DNA of 64,000 nucleotides, from positions 66,123,242 to 66,187,241 of the forward strand of contig NC_134401.1 in the NCBI RefSeq assembly GCF_050003625.1. The letters run 5' to 3'. Made by a program: the position numbers and the translations under genes. Shown here piece after piece: positions 12,686-24,429 of this stretch (positions are counted from its first letter, which is position 1; each line of letters begins with the position of its first letter). The notes beneath the pieces are model-generated. The model made no database searches. It saw nothing but the letters and a program-made list of their open reading frames with translations, and was not told the origin of the DNA. The stretch comes from Haematobia irritans. Its lineage: Eukaryota; Arthropoda; Insecta; Diptera; Muscidae.

Positions 12686-13015
12686 TCAAAATCTGGGTAA
12701 TAAATAAATTCATATAAAAACCAGTATATCGAATATAAAATCTTAATTTCACCTCCCGACTTTCCACCACGTGATCAATGTAAAATAAAGTTTTTTGTTC
12801 AGGCACCAATCAATTTAATTATAAAACAATTATCTTCTTTTTTCTTTGTGATAAATTGAAACAAAGTACATATTGGCACGAATAATAAGTAAGGCCCAGG
12901 AGTCTTATTAATTTCAATTTAAAGTGCCTGGTTAATTGATTCTTATTTTATAACTATTGGCACTCAACTAATATCACTGGCTTCTTAACTTGGGCTCGAT
13001 TACTCAATGAATGAA
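12686..13015 (-). other. Gypsy internal sequence between pol and the 3' LTR, lower part
   Basis: AT-rich, with no coding pattern that I recognise. It probably continues 16353-16750, with the palindromic element inserted between them. Confidence 0.4.
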
Positions 13016-13874
13016 TTACACAGGGGAACAGTGATTTTGTTGATTAAGAACTGAATATCATTTTTAAGGTTATTTGGGACGATGAATCCACATCTGCTCT
13101 CGGTTTTTTCCTATTTTTCGAGATTTACCGTTATGTTCAAAATTAAGGCACTTCCGCCACATATATTGGAATAGCTTGCAAACGGTTCAACTTATTAAAT
13201 TAAAAAATTTAAGAAAATCCCTTACAATATTCTCTTCAAGCTGTCTTTACATTGTTTTTCAATTTTCCAAGTAGTTTTAGAGATATAATTCAAGTTTTGC
13301 AAAAAAAAATGAATTTTTTGACAAAAAAAATTTTTTTTGATCTTTAAAAAATCCTAAAAAATTAAAATGGTACAAAAATCACAGTTTTATTCCAGAAACA
13401 GTTAGTTAAATATATTTCCAATAAAATGAGCCTTATTTCATTACAATCGGTGCACAATTTTATTCACGATTTACTGAATTGATATAAATCGCGATTTCCA
13501 TACATAAATAACATTTTCTAATGGGTAAGTGTTTGTATGTAATAAGTTTATTTTTGTTACGGTTCTGTGGATTAAGAACGGAATATCGTTTTTAAGGTTA
13601 TTTGAGACGCTGAATCCAAATCTGCAATTGGTTTTTTTCTATCGACTTTTCGAGATATACCGTTATGTTCAAAATTAAGGCACTTCCGCTACATATAACA
13701 TATTGCAAAAAAAGTTAGTTAAATATATTTCGAATAAAATTAGTTTTATTTCATTATAATCGGTCCACAACTATTGATTTTGTTCATTTCTATCAACTAT
13801 ACTTTTTAATTTAACACAAAAAGAGAAATTTTAAGAAAAATAAAAACTTTTAATACACAAACATTACACTGTAT

Positions 13875-14170
13875 TTACAACTCATCGAAAAATTTTCTTT
13901 TATAAGATTTTCTTATATAATCTTGTTTAGAGGGATTATTTTTAATGCTCCAGCAATAGTCCGCCATCATATGCTGATTCCAGTGACCCTGGTACCGCTC
14001 CTCCATAGTGCGTATATCGTGATGGAACCGTTCACCTTGTTCTTCACTTAAGTCTCCAAGATCTTCAGGGAAACAATCCAAGTCACAAACTCATTCCAAG
14101 CATTTCTTTCAATATCTGTCATTGAAGTACCGAAATTTTCATCATTGATTAATATTCTTTTTCTTTTTAT
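13875..14170 (-). pseudogene. Conserved arthropod repeat-associated protein fragment, left arm
   Basis: The frame 13875-14081 contains the motif SEEQGERFHHDIRTMEERYQ, then HWNQHMMADYCWSIKNN, and ends KRKFFDEL before the stop. Upstream, in another frame (to about 14170), lie remnants of NDENFGTSMTDIERNAWNEF. From memory, this motif set is common in repeat-encoded proteins of arthropods and its function is unknown. A stretch between the two parts seems deleted. The right arm has the mirror copy. Confidence 0.6.
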
Positions 14171-15179
14171 GACCACTTAGTTTTAATAGATTTTTTTTAT
14201 TTTAATGGGCTGTTTTGGTCAATATATATAAATGCAAATAAAACAAGTTTATTTCATCTTTTTTCTCGACGTTTCGTCGGCTTTTTTCCGACCTTTTCCA
14301 GAGAATTTTTTTATTTGAAATATCTGTAGAGGAAAATTTTATTTAGATTTCAGTAATTGTGGATTTTAGTTCTTACTTACAATTGTTTTACATTTGTTTC
14401 ATTTATAAATTATTAAAACTGGACATCACAAACAATAATAATAACTAAATAAATAAATAAAATGTAAATATTGCAGCAAAACTTTAAATCTATATCACAG
14501 AACTATGTATGTTTACTCTTTAAATTATTGCAATGGAATACTGTAAGTCGGTGTTATCTTTGTCTTCCTTAGTGTTCATTGACGTCTCTATTCTCTGTTG
14601 ATTGCGTAGGCTCTCCAGTGTATAACGTTTGTTCTCATTTCTCTCTCTGTCGAGAATTTTAACAGCTTTGAAGTCTATGCTATGATTAATCAACATAAAA
14701 GAGAGTGGCCATATCATAGACTTCAAAGCTGTTAAAATTCTCGACAGAGAGAGAAATGAGAACAAACGTTATACACTGGAGAGCCTACGCATTCAACAGA
14801 GAATAGAGACGTCAATGAACACTAAGGAAGACAAAGATAACACCGACTTACAGTATTCCATTGCAATAATTTAAAGAGTAAACATACATAGTTCTGTGAT
14901 ATAGATTTAAAGTTTTGCTGCAATATTTACATTTTATTTATTTATTTAGTTATTATTATTGTTTGTGATGTCCAGTTTTAATAATTTATATATGAAACAA
15001 ATGTAAAACAATTGTAAGTAAGAACTAAAATCCACAATTACAGAAATCTAAATAGAATTTTCCTCTACAGATATTTCAAATACAAAAAAAAAGATGAAAT
15101 AAACTTGTTTTATTTGCATTTATATATATTGACCAAAACAGCCCATTAAAATAAACAAAAATCTATTAAAACTAAGTGG

Positions 15180-15477
15180 TCATAAAAAGAAAAAGAATAT
15201 TAATCAATGATGAAAATTTCGGTACTTCAATGACAGATATTGAAAGAAATGCTTGGAATGAGTTTGTGACTTGGATTGTTTCCCTGAAGATCTTGGAGAC
15301 TTCAGTGAAGAACAAGGTGAACGGTTCCATCAAGATATCCGCACTATGGAGGAGCGCTACCAGGGTCACTGGAATCAGCATATGATGGCGGACTATTGCT
15401 GGAGCATTAAAAATAATCCCTCTAAACAAGATTATTTAAGAAAATCTTATAAAAGAAAATTTTTCGATGAGTTGTAA
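15180..15477 (+). pseudogene. Conserved arthropod repeat-associated protein fragment, right arm
   Basis: This is the mirror copy of the left-arm fragment. The N-terminal part (NDENFGTSMTDIERNAWNEF, 15201-15266) and the C-terminal part (from 15271, with SEEQGERFHQDIRTMEERYQ, ending KRKFFDEL at 15474) are in different frames. The stop is TAA at 15475-15477. The two arms differ at only a few residues (for example H/Q and I/L), so they were copied from each other or homogenised. Confidence 0.6.
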
Positions 15478-16352
15478 TTATATTGTAATATTTGTGTATT
15501 AAAAGTTTTTATTTTTCTTAAAATTTCTCTTTTTGTGTTAAATTAAAAAGTATAGTGATAGAAATGAACAAAATCAATAGTTGTGGACCGATTATAATGA
15601 AATAAAACTAATTTTATTCGAAATATATTTAACTAACTTTGTTTGCAATATGTTATATGTAGCGGAAGTGCCTTAATTTTGAACATAACGGTATATCTCG
15701 AAAAGTCGAGCCAATTGCAGATTTGGATTCAGCGTCCCAAATAACCTTAAAAACGATATTCCATTCTTAATCCACAGAACCGTAACAAAAATAAACTTAT
15801 TACATACAAACACTTACCCATTAGAAAATGTTATTTATGTATGGAAATCGCGATTTATATTAATTCAGTAAATCGTGAATAAAATCAAAAGTTGTGCACC
15901 GATTCTACTTGGAAATATTTATTTGAAAAATTTTTTACTAACCGTTTCTGGAATAAAACTGTGATTTTTGTACCATTTTGATTTTTTAGGATTTTTTAAA
16001 GATCAAAAAAAAATTTTTTTTGTCAAAAAATTCAATTTTTTTATTGCAAAACTTGAACGATATCTCTAAAACTACTTGGAAAATTGAGAAACAATGTAAA
16101 GACAGCTTAAAGAGAATATTGTAAGGGATTTTCCTAATTTTTTAATTTAATAAGTTGAACCGTTTTCAAGTTATTCCAATATATGTGGCGGAAGTGCCTT
16201 AATTTTGAACATAACAGTATATGTATCTCCAAAAATCGAGCTGATAAAAAAAAACCAAGAAAAGATTTGGATTCAGCGACCCCTAATTACTAATAATTTG
16301 GTACAAATTTCAAATCGATACGAAAAAAGTTCAATTTTGTTCCCCTGTGTTA

Positions 16353-16750
16353 TCAAAGGGAAGAAAAAACGAAATCACTGTTTCTACTTTAAAAATTATG
16401 AATGAAACTCAGAGAGATCAATAAAGAACCGTTTATCATTAATTTGCATGCATATCTAAGTCTAAGATTATTCATTGCAATCGATGATGTTCTTGCGGAG
16501 TGAAGGGAAAAGAAACACATGAATGGAATATTACATGAATGAATGAGATTTTTGAACCAAAGCATGAATGAATATAAAGAAGACAGTGCCAAGGTAATAG
16601 AAACTCTCTCTTTAGAAATTATCAACATTGTACATTTAGGTGGGTCAGATATCGTTACAACTCAGATGTTTTTCTCTTATTTTATAACATGTCCCAATTA
16701 GAGGCATGGCAAAAAAAGGAAAAAATCTGGAAAACGTATCTATCATTATA
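16353..16750 (-). other. Gypsy sequence after the pol stop, upper part
   Basis: This lies between the pol stop codon (16751-16753) and the palindromic element. No ORF or motif is recognised on either strand. Confidence 0.4.
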
Positions 16751-18238
16751 TTAGGCCGGTTTAAGGTCCTTTTCACCGTGGTGCAATGGTTAGCATGCCC
16801 GCCTTGCATACACAAGGTCGTGGGTTCGATTCCTGCTTCGACCGAACACCAAAAAGTTTTTCAGCGGTGTATTATCCCACCTCAGTAATGCTGGTGACAT
16901 TTCTGAGGGTTTCAAAACTTCTCTAAGTGGTTTCACTGCAATGTGGAACGCCGTTTGGACTTGGCTATAAAAAGGAGGTCCCTTGTCATTCAGCTTAACA
17001 TGGAATCGGACAGCACTCAGTGATAAGAGAGAAGTTCACCAATGTGGTATCGCAATGGACTGAATAGTCTAAGTGAGCCTGATACATCGGGCTGCCACAT
17101 AACCTAACAACCTAACCATGGTAAGTTCCTAAAGGTTTTCCCATCAAATCGGTAATCCTGTAGTAACAATTACCCATCTTCTCTGCTACGCGGAACTTAA
17201 GACACTTTGAAGCTAACTTTGAGTTGAATTTATCCGATTTATTTCTCAAGGAAAAATTACGGCGGTATATCTCACCTCCAACATTATAAGTGATATTTCG
17301 AGCTCTAAGATTATAATTCTTGCTATAATTCTCATATGCCTGACTTACACTTAGCTTAATCTTATCCCTTATTATCTGTAGTCGATCATCATTGTTAATA
17401 CTTTCCCCGATCTCTAAGTTCCCCAATTCTCTCAACAACCTGTATGAATCAGCGTGGGTTATCATCTGATTTCCGAAAAGGCCGTAAAAAGGTGAACAAC
17501 CAATACTTGAATGCGTCATAGATCTTAAGGCAACCGCTATATTACTAAGGTTGGAATCCCAATATCTCTGATCCTTTCTCAAATAAGACTTTATGCCGGT
17601 AAGTATGGACCGATTGAGTCTCTCCGAAGAGTTCGATTGTGGGCTATAGACTGCCGTGCATATGTGTTTTATCCCATACTTTTTCATAAGGCCATCAAAG
17701 GACGTGGACCTAAATTGAGAGCCGTTATCCGTGACTACATATTCTGGAACTCCATAAAGGTGAAATATTTGAGTCTCCAAAAAATCGTATATCTCCGATG
17801 TCGAAAATGTCCTTACACATTTCAAAAATGGGAATCCAAATCCATTTCTAGACCTTGGGTAGGGCCCTAAAAAATCCAAATAGATCCTTTGAAAGGGTCT
17901 TTCGGATTTTATTTGCCCTCCCATCAATGGTCTCAAGGTTACATTGGGCTTTTTGATTGTTTGCATATATCGCATCGAGAAATAAAATCGCGTACTTCCA
18001 GTGACATTTTCGGCCAAAAGAAATTTCGTCGGATTTTTTTTCCAACGTTTTGCCAATTCCCCCCTGCGATGCATTTAGAAGACAATGTGCTCGTCGAATG
18101 ACCTCTTGAGTTAATCTGGAGGAACGATTCAGAGCAATTATCAATACTGGAAAACTCAGTCCGTTTGTAAACAAAATTATTTATAACCTGAAGACCAGGG
18201 AGACAATGATTGTCCTGGATACCCTTTCGCAGTCGCAC
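16751..18238 (-). pseudogene. Gypsy integrase region, split by a SINE
   Basis: Minus-strand order: HHCC zinc-binding part (CIAGGNWQNVGKKIRR, then CDICKQSKSP) at about 18140-17940; catalytic core with YLDFLGPYPRS, VVTDNGSQF and NSSERLNRSI (the D, D, E residues), 17900-17610; then a C-terminal domain ending YRITDLMGKPLGTYHG at 17112. About 25 residues seem missing between the first and second catalytic aspartates (NGFGFPFLKC). A frameshift separates the zinc part from the core. The product would have inserted element cDNA into the genome. After the SINE the frame continues a few codons (KDLKPA) to TAA. Confidence 0.85.
16774..17117 (+). mobile_element. tRNA-derived SINE inserted in the end of gypsy pol
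   Basis: The head ccgtggtgcaatggttagca, then ggttcgattcc at 16822-16832 (B box), is tRNA-like and would act as an internal Pol III promoter. The body includes aaaaagtttttcagcggtg and ggctataaaaaggaggtccc. The 3' end gtggtatcgcaatggactg...ctgccacataacctaac matches the 3' end of the LINE at 23163-28117. It splits the last codons of gypsy pol: integrase ends at 17112 and the frame resumes at 16773 to a stop at 16751. No convincing TSD is seen. It lacks the first bases (gggagcca) of the full SINE. Confidence 0.9.
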
Positions 18239-20242
18239 ATATTCGTCAGAATTGAAGGCATCTCAGGCTCAACCATATCAGCCGTAATCGACTCCATAGA
18301 AAAACGAGGTAAAACATCGGGTACTGTATTGAGTCTCCCTTTTCGATGTTCGACGGTAAATTCAAATCGTTGCAATTTGAGAGACCATCGAGCTAGCCTA
18401 CCATTTAAATCGCTTTGAGCCATGAGCCAACGCAAGCTGGCATGGTCGGTCACTATTTTAAATGGTAGGCCCTCCACGTACTCACTGAACTGTTCTACAC
18501 TTTTACCGCAGCCAGACACTCGAGTTCGGTTATTGAGTAGTTTTTCTGAGCTTGGTTAAGTTTGCTGGAGTAAAAAGCAATAGGTCTCTCTACCCCTTCA
18601 GAATCTTCCTGCGCCAAAACTCCGCCGATGCCCAGAGTCGACGCGTCACACTGTATTACAAAGAGTCTTTCAAAATGCGGGTTTATGAGTACCGGTGCCG
18701 TTGTAAGACAGATTTTCAGCTTAACGAACGCCTCGTCTGCCTCCTTCGTCCACACGAAGTTCTTCGTGTTCTTGGTCAGGTCGGAAATCGGGGACGCTAT
18801 TGCCGAAAAATCATTAATAAATCGCCGATACCAATTTGCCAAACCAAGAAAACGACGAACTTCGCGAACTGACCTTGGCGGTCACAAATCCTTTATAGCC
18901 GATACTTTGGAGGTCTTTATGACCCCATTTCCGATGACATAGCCTAGATAACGAACTTCACTCAAACACCAACGGTATTTAGAAATATTAACAGTCAACC
19001 CTGTCCTACGCAATAAAAACGAAACTTCAGTAAGCAATTTTAGATGATCTTCAAATGTCGTTGAAAACACGAGTAGATCATCTAAATATACGAAGATCCT
19101 GTTTCGAAGTTCTGGTCGAACGACAATGTCCATCAAGCGGCTCATTGTTTGCGGGGCATTCGTTAACCAAAAAGGCATTACTTTGAACCTATAAAGGGGT
19201 CGGTTCGGAACAGTAAATGCCGTCATGTCCCTTGAAGCTTTGACTAACGGAATCTGCCAGAATGCACTTTTTAAATCGAGAGATGTGATGTATAGAGCCT
19301 TTGGCAATCGAGATCGGGGAGCCACAGTGGTGCAATAGTTAGCATGCCCGCCTTGCATACACAAGGTCGTGGGTTCGATTCCTGCTACGACCGAACACCA
19401 AAAAGTTTTTCAGCGGTGAATTATCCCACCTCAGTAATGCTGGTGACATTTCTAAGGGTTTCAATGTGGAACGCCGTTCGGACTCGGCTATAAAAAGGAG
19501 GTCCCTTGTCATTGAGCTTAACATGGAATCGGGCAGCACTCGGCAATAAGAGAGAAGTTCACCACTGTGGTATCACAATGGACTGAATAGTCTAAGTGAG
19601 CCTGATACATCGGGCTGCCACATAACCTTGGCAATCGAGATAAGATGTTATTAATCATAGGCTGTAGGTACGCATCTCGCACAGTTACTGCATTCAACAT
19701 ACCCTACGGGAATCAAGGCACAATATAACTTTTCCTTCCTTTCTAACTAACGTCACGGGACTACTCCACGAGCAGTTAAGAGGTGCCGGTTCGATGATGT
19801 CCAGGTCCAACATGCGGACGATTTCCTCATGAATTATTTTCTCAATTGCAGGGGACACAGAAAAGTAACGCTGTTTCAAAGGTTTTGTGTCTTTTTGAAT
19901 TCCTATGGTGTGTTCTAAAACCGTAGTCCTGCCAAGGCCGTCGCTTTCGAAAGATGGAAATACTGATATTACTTTTCTCAGTTTCTCCTGCATTTGAGAA
20001 TTTAATTCACTCTGCGTCACGTCTTCACATTCTAAGGGAATATTCGAATTTAACTGACAAATTTCAAAATTCAATAGTTTAAAGTTTCTGACAAAATCCA
20101 TTCCAAGATGTAAGTCGTTTTTCAATTCTGGGATGATATAGATTCTGATATTCCGCTTCAAATCTCTAAACGTCATGTCAACATCAACATATCCCAAAAT
20201 TCTATATCGGGCCCCTACTGCTGCGGTTACCCACTTTTCCAA
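18181..20242 (-). pseudogene. Gypsy reverse transcriptase and RNase H, split by a SINE
   Basis: The RT N-terminus lies at 19694-20242 (PLNCSWSSPVTLVRKEGK); the rest follows the SINE at 18882-19300, with VYLDDLLVFS as the active site near 19060-19095. A connection domain and RNase H follow (FVIQCDASTLGIGGVLAQ near 18640, VTDHASLRWL near 18440). The last part (RLARWSLKLQRFEFTVEH) is in a third frame to about 18300. Breaks near 18870 and 18510 are frameshifts. Domain order RT-RNase H-integrase is the Ty3/gypsy order. Confidence 0.88.
19315..19627 (+). mobile_element. tRNA-derived SINE with 14-bp TSD, inserted in gypsy RT
   Basis: Perfect direct repeats ttggcaatcgagat flank it at 19301-19314 and 19628-19641. 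It starts cggggagccacagtggtgcaa and ends ctgccacataacc. This copy shows the true 5' end of the SINE. The B box ggttcgattcc is at 19372-19382. A ~25-bp stretch present in the 16774 copy (aaaacttctctaagtggttt...) is missing. Removing the SINE rejoins the RT coding region. Confidence 0.93.
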
Positions 20243-20248
20243 TTTTCT

Positions 20249-20477
20249 TTAAGTATTTTCCTCTTCTAGGAATTTCTTCGCTGCATTTCCTGAAATGCAT
20301 GTTAGCGATGCTCCTGTGTCGACTAATCCAATTAAATCCATCCAAAATAGATTCAATGAAATATAAGGTCTTATATCGCCCTTTATGGCAGAAAATGAAT
20401 TCACTGAGCCTGTAAGTAATTTGCGATTGTATTTTATTCCATTCCAGAAACGTCGCATACGAATTCCATTTCAACAT
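20249..20477 (-). pseudogene. Gypsy aspartic protease
   Basis: The motif DLIGLVDTGASLTCISG at about 20290-20345 has the catalytic D-T-G of retroviral-type proteases. The frame runs 20458-20249 and then shifts to that of the RT linker (VGARYRILGYVDVDM). It cleaves the polyprotein in functional relatives. Upstream lies the tandem duplication at 20567-20896, which separates it from gag. Confidence 0.8.
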
Positions 20478-20566
20478 CTGCGTTTACTGGATATGGAACA
20501 AATAGTCGATTTATCAATGCCTTCATTGAAAATTCTATTACGAATTTTCATGTAATTCGTAAGCCG

Positions 20567-20896
20567 TTCATGATACGGTATAGGTGACTGGAGAATTAGA
20601 TTGGCCATGTTAAAATTTTTAAGAATATTAGAAGTTTGTGTGGAAGAGGATTTTAATTCCCTGTTTTTCTCGAGCGGGGACCGCTCGGTGCTCCGTTTCC
20701 CGTAACATTACAATGGCTGCAATTGGGTTTATTCATGATACGGTATAAGTGACCGGAGAATTAGCTTGTCCATGTTAAAATTTTTAAGAATATTAGAAAT
20801 TTGTGTGGAAGAGGATTTTAATTCCCTGTTTTTCTCGAGCGGGGACCGCTCGGTGCTCCATTTCCCGTAACGTTACAATGGCTGCAATTGGGTTTG
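20567..20896. repeat. 165-bp tandem duplication between gypsy gag and protease
   Basis: Units 20567-20731 and 20732-20896 both start ttcatgatacggtata and end caatggctgcaattgggttt. About nine differences are seen by eye. The duplicated piece includes the C-terminal gag codons, so the second knuckle's downstream end is repeated. It is probably a replication or template-slip product specific to this copy. Confidence 0.9.
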
Positions 20897-21996
20897 TAAA
20901 CACCCTCGACTCCGCAGCCGTAACAGAAAACACTCCTTTCTTCTAAGCAATCTACAAATCGGTGACCGCTCTGCCTACAATTCCAACAAACACTTTCCGT
21001 TTTCTTTATCTCCAATACTTCGGTCGAATCAACTTCACTATCAAGACCTCTATCAAGCTCCTTAATTTGTTTTTGTCCATTACTATCTTGTTCGTTTATT
21101 AAACTCTCCCGGCGTAGTACTAAACCTCTCAATTGAGCCACTGAATTAATGGGGACGTAAAATAGTTCCTTCCGCAGCTGGGGTTTCAAATTCCTTAGTA
21201 AAATCTCAACCATGTCGTTCTCAGATAAGGGTGATCTAAGACGATCGGTCAGCTGTAGGATGGAGGTATAAAAAGAGTCGAATCCCTCTCCAGGTTGCTG
21301 TTTACGATCCCGTATCATCTCGTTAATATCATAATCCGATAAATGGTCGGATTATGGTATCCACTGTAGTCCGGACGGACTGAAAATCACCACCTAAATT
21401 GTGTACTGTCAATGTCTGTATCATAAAAATGAATTTTCCCACCGGTAACGACGCAGAATTACCGTCAAAACGGACTTTCTAACTATTCATGATTCTACTG
21501 CTGATTGTCAAAATTGACAGTGAAGTTTGTCCCAATTGGTCAGGAAAATGAGTATCAGCTTGAGGTTGCATTCCAGGGGGAAAAAATACCAAGATTAGGT
21601 TGTGAAACTCCTGATTCTTGATTTAAATGAATTTGATCTAGCTTCTGAGAAAATCGTTCAACTATCTCTCTAATCATAGACATTTCACCACGCAAATCAT
21701 CTGCCAAAGAAGATTTATTTTGAGAAATAGGATGATTATTAATTACAGTTGAGTGTTGAACTTGTTCACCTGGCGGAATCGTTGATGTATTAAAATTAGC
21801 TATAGCCTGCAATGGAGTATTTATACCCGTAGTATGTAGCACCTTGGGCGACATAATTAGCTACATTATATGCTCTCAACGAGCTATTATTGATATGTGA
21901 TTGGACATACTGTGTTTGAACCAATAATACTTGGTGGAATTTGTGGTTACATCTTGTAGAAACTAATGGACGCGAATTATCCAAATTGGAAGGCAA
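20818..21996 (-). pseudogene. Gypsy gag
   Basis: The C-terminal frame (20818-21318) contains a capsid-like part (GFDSFYTSILQLTDRLRSPL) and two zinc knuckles, CWNCRQSGHRFVDC and CYGCGVEGVYKPNC, expected to bind the element's RNA. The N-terminal part is in other frames: 21555-21854 has a heptad-like stretch (MIREIVERFSQKLDQIHLNQ), with a Q/N-rich start at 21796-21996. A disrupted stretch at 21320-21550 separates them. Confidence 0.75.
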
Positions 21997-22474
21997 ATCT
22001 TACAAATCGGACCAACCATATCATACAATCATAATATCGAGGAGAAGCCCAAAGGAGAGATAAGAGATTCAAAACCAAAGAAATTAAGGTAATATGATGG
22101 GATAAATGCCATAGTCAGATAATCTCATTCTTTGCAAATACATATATATAGTTGGATAACAAGACTGGGTTGGCCAATCCAAATTATATTCCAAACTAAA
22201 TGCAAATGCGAATGCGAATGCGAATACTGACATACTATTGCCACTAATATAAAAAATAGGAAAAACTTCTTCATGGAAACCATTGTTTTGGTTTCCATGA
22301 AGGACTAGGTAAATATACATATTGATCGTCATTCACGTAGTAATTCCATTCACTTTAATCATTATTTAAACCGCTGTTCATCCGTATGATGATATAAAGA
22401 AAGGTGTTATACTCTATTTTTCTTTTCGTTGTGATGGACATATCTCAGTCAAATCAACTAGTTCTATCATCGGA
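21997..22474 (-). other. Gypsy 5' leader
   Basis: Non-coding sequence between the primer-binding site and gag. It holds a (gaatgc)n run at 22203-22226 and a perfect hairpin, cttcatggaaacc against ggtttccatgaag, at about 22269-22303. Confidence 0.5.
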
Positions 22475-22491
22475 CCCCACGTTGGGCGCCA
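22475..22491 (-). other. Primer-binding site of the gypsy element
   Basis: On the minus strand TGGCGCCCAACGTGGGG begins three bases after the LTR end (CATTACA gaa). TGG pairs with the CCA end of a tRNA. I do not name the tRNA. Confidence 0.7.
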
Positions 22492-22494
22492 TTC

Positions 22495-22770
22495 TGTAAT
22501 GGTAACCTTTTTCCAAAAGGTGTCATAGTGAAGTTCGTTAATGGTAAATAAGACGGCACGTTCAATGTAGCTAGGGCTCACCGGGAAGGTCGGGGTTCTT
22601 GTCAAATTTACCATCAGTAATACCACTACCAGAAGTGAACGTGCATTATAAAGGTTTAAAAGCAGACTGACAAACACTTTCGGACCACGGAAATTAACGA
22701 AAACCAAAAAAAAACACATTACCTTAATTTCGGACACTTAAATGTTATTAGTGTCATAGCCCAATCCGAC
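22495..22770 (-). repeat. Gypsy 5' LTR, 3' portion
   Basis: This matches 11469-11746 of the 3' LTR. It is cut at ccgac by the BEL element; the LTR resumes at 36274. Confidence 0.85.
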
Positions 22771-23134
22771 TGTTCGCAGACTGCGAAAAATATGGAAAAT
22801 ATAAAGAAAATTAAATACACGATAGTTTAGTATTTTCAATATATAATAAAAGCAGGAGGCTTTATTGAAGGGGTTTAAATAAATACAAAATGGTAAACAA
22901 TATTACCTATAATTTCCAACGATATGGATAAAGTTGCAACTGCACCAATTGGCTTATCGATAACAAGTAAGTGAGAGATGCTCTCAACCAAGATGGCGGA
23001 AGGCGGGGCTTTTGACAAGATAAATTAATATTCGAATTATGACATTTCTACTCTGGCAGGGATGTACCAAAAAGTAGTATACAAGTTCTAACGAACTCTA
23101 TTAAACCCAATTAATCTTTATACTAACTTAAACA
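22771..23134 (-). repeat. 3' LTR of the BEL element
   Basis: TG...CA, 364 bp. On the minus strand it starts TGTTTAAGTTAG and ends TCTGCGAACA. Just upstream in the element's sense lies caaggcggccggcaa (23135-23149), a G/A-rich stretch placed like the polypurine tract of BEL elements. Confidence 0.9.
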
Positions 23135-23272
23135 TTGCCGGCCGCCTTGCAACATCAAGGTAGATTATTATTCAACCGTCGAACTGAACGGACGTGTTTT
23201 CTAATAGCGGAGTATTTCATCGTAATAAGTACTTATTACGAATTTCACGTGTGGTGGAAATAATAAACCACC

Positions 23273-24429
23273 ATGCAGCGAAATTCAAAGTCATCCACTG
23301 GGTTGCTAACTTCAGGGCCCAGTGGACGGGTAACGACTGAAGTTATAAATTTGGGCAGCGACCAAGAGTCAGGCCCAATTAATCAAAAGGAGGCAATCCC
23401 TCTCGAAAGAGATTCAAGGAACGAAGAAATGCTTTGTTTATCCTAAAGAAATTAGGATCAGTCGACCCAAGCACGTTGTCGGCTAAGCAAAGCGATTCCT
23501 TAAAATGGGCTCAAGGAATTCTTGAAGCTGGAAAAAGGGAACGATCACCGGATGAGCTACCATCCTCCAAACGGGATCAAAGATCGTTTGCCTCAGTTGC
23601 AAAAGACAGCCTTGTGATGGCTATTATTAATAAAGGAGCATTGGACGGTATGATTCCAAGGCAAAAATGGGGGGAAATTGAGAACGCGATGTCTGGAGTC
23701 TACTCAGAGGTGCGAAAAAAGTTTCCCGGACCAAGTCCTCGACGGCAAGATGCTGGATGGTATCAAGGACGATATAAGTTAATAGCTTTTGCAGACCAGA
23801 GGTCTATGGATTGCTTTAAAGCTGCATTGATGCTAATTGGTGAAGTTTGGGAAGGAGCCGCTTTGGAGTTAGTCGATAAAAAAGACATACCGGCTAAACC
23901 TAGAGCACATGCATGGATACCGGCAAACCCTCCTGATCCTGAGTCAATACTAGAGAGACTAAAAGAATGTAACCCAGATCTTCCAACCGCCGATTGGAAG
24001 GTTGGTCGTTTGGATGAGGTGGATGGACCAAGACGACATGCGGTGTTTATATTAAACATAGAGTCGCTGCCACATCTAGCCCAGACCCAAGGACGCGTAA
24101 GTTATGGCTTTCATGATATCCATATGAAGGTATACAAAAGCGATCAGCCAAAGGATACCGAAACGGACAAGCCTCCGGTAGAGTCAGCAGTGAAAAAATC
24201 TCCTAGCGAAGCCGAAGGAGACATAAAACCTACAGACTATGGCGAAAATCATATGCGGGAAGTTTCTACAGGCTCAAGCCTCACCAAAGCTGAACCGCGG
24301 ATTGTCGCGAGAGTCACCGAGATCTGTGAAGAGGAAGCCCTTGATGACTCAATTGAAGCGGCTGATGTGACGGTGGTTGAAAATTTGGATGGTTCTACGG
24401 TTCCTCCAGATAAATCTTCACCATTGTAA
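23273..24429 (+). pseudogene. LINE ORF1 with DUF4780-like core, one frameshift
   Basis: The first ATG of the element (23273) opens MQRNSKSSTGLLTSGPSGR and runs about 45 codons to a stop near 23446. The rest is in the next frame, readable from about 23385 (PSRKRFKERRNALFILKKLG), so one indel near 23390-23410 breaks it. The core (KPRAHAWIPANPPDPESIL, WKVGRLDEVDGPRRHAVF, SYGFHDIHMKVY) resembles DUF4780, known from ORF1 proteins of insect LINEs and presumed to bind element RNA. The C-terminus is acidic. The total would be about 385 residues. It ends TAA at 24427-24429, overlapping ORF2 in another frame, as in the 4973 copy. Confidence 0.85.

Larger units (their letters stand above)
13019..16349. 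mobile_element. 3.3-kb palindromic DNA element with TTA target duplication
   Basis: Nearly the whole element is an inverted repeat: the arms are about 1.65 kb and the loop is 35 nt (14680-14714). The termini are CACAGGGGAACA and TGTTCCCCTGTG. Direct TTA repeats lie at 13016-13018 and 16350-16352. Each arm carries a copy of the same conserved protein fragment. CACAG ends with a short TSD are reminiscent of CMC (EnSpm/CACTA-type) elements, and TTA also suits PIF/Harbinger; no transposase core is visible, so the class is open. A deleted relative of the terminus lies at 44253-44297. Confidence 0.85.

Noticed and set aside
19323..19395. tRNA gene
   Set aside because: It is the head of a SINE: no proper acceptor stem, the same block recurs in four SINE copies, and TSDs flank the whole 313 bp.
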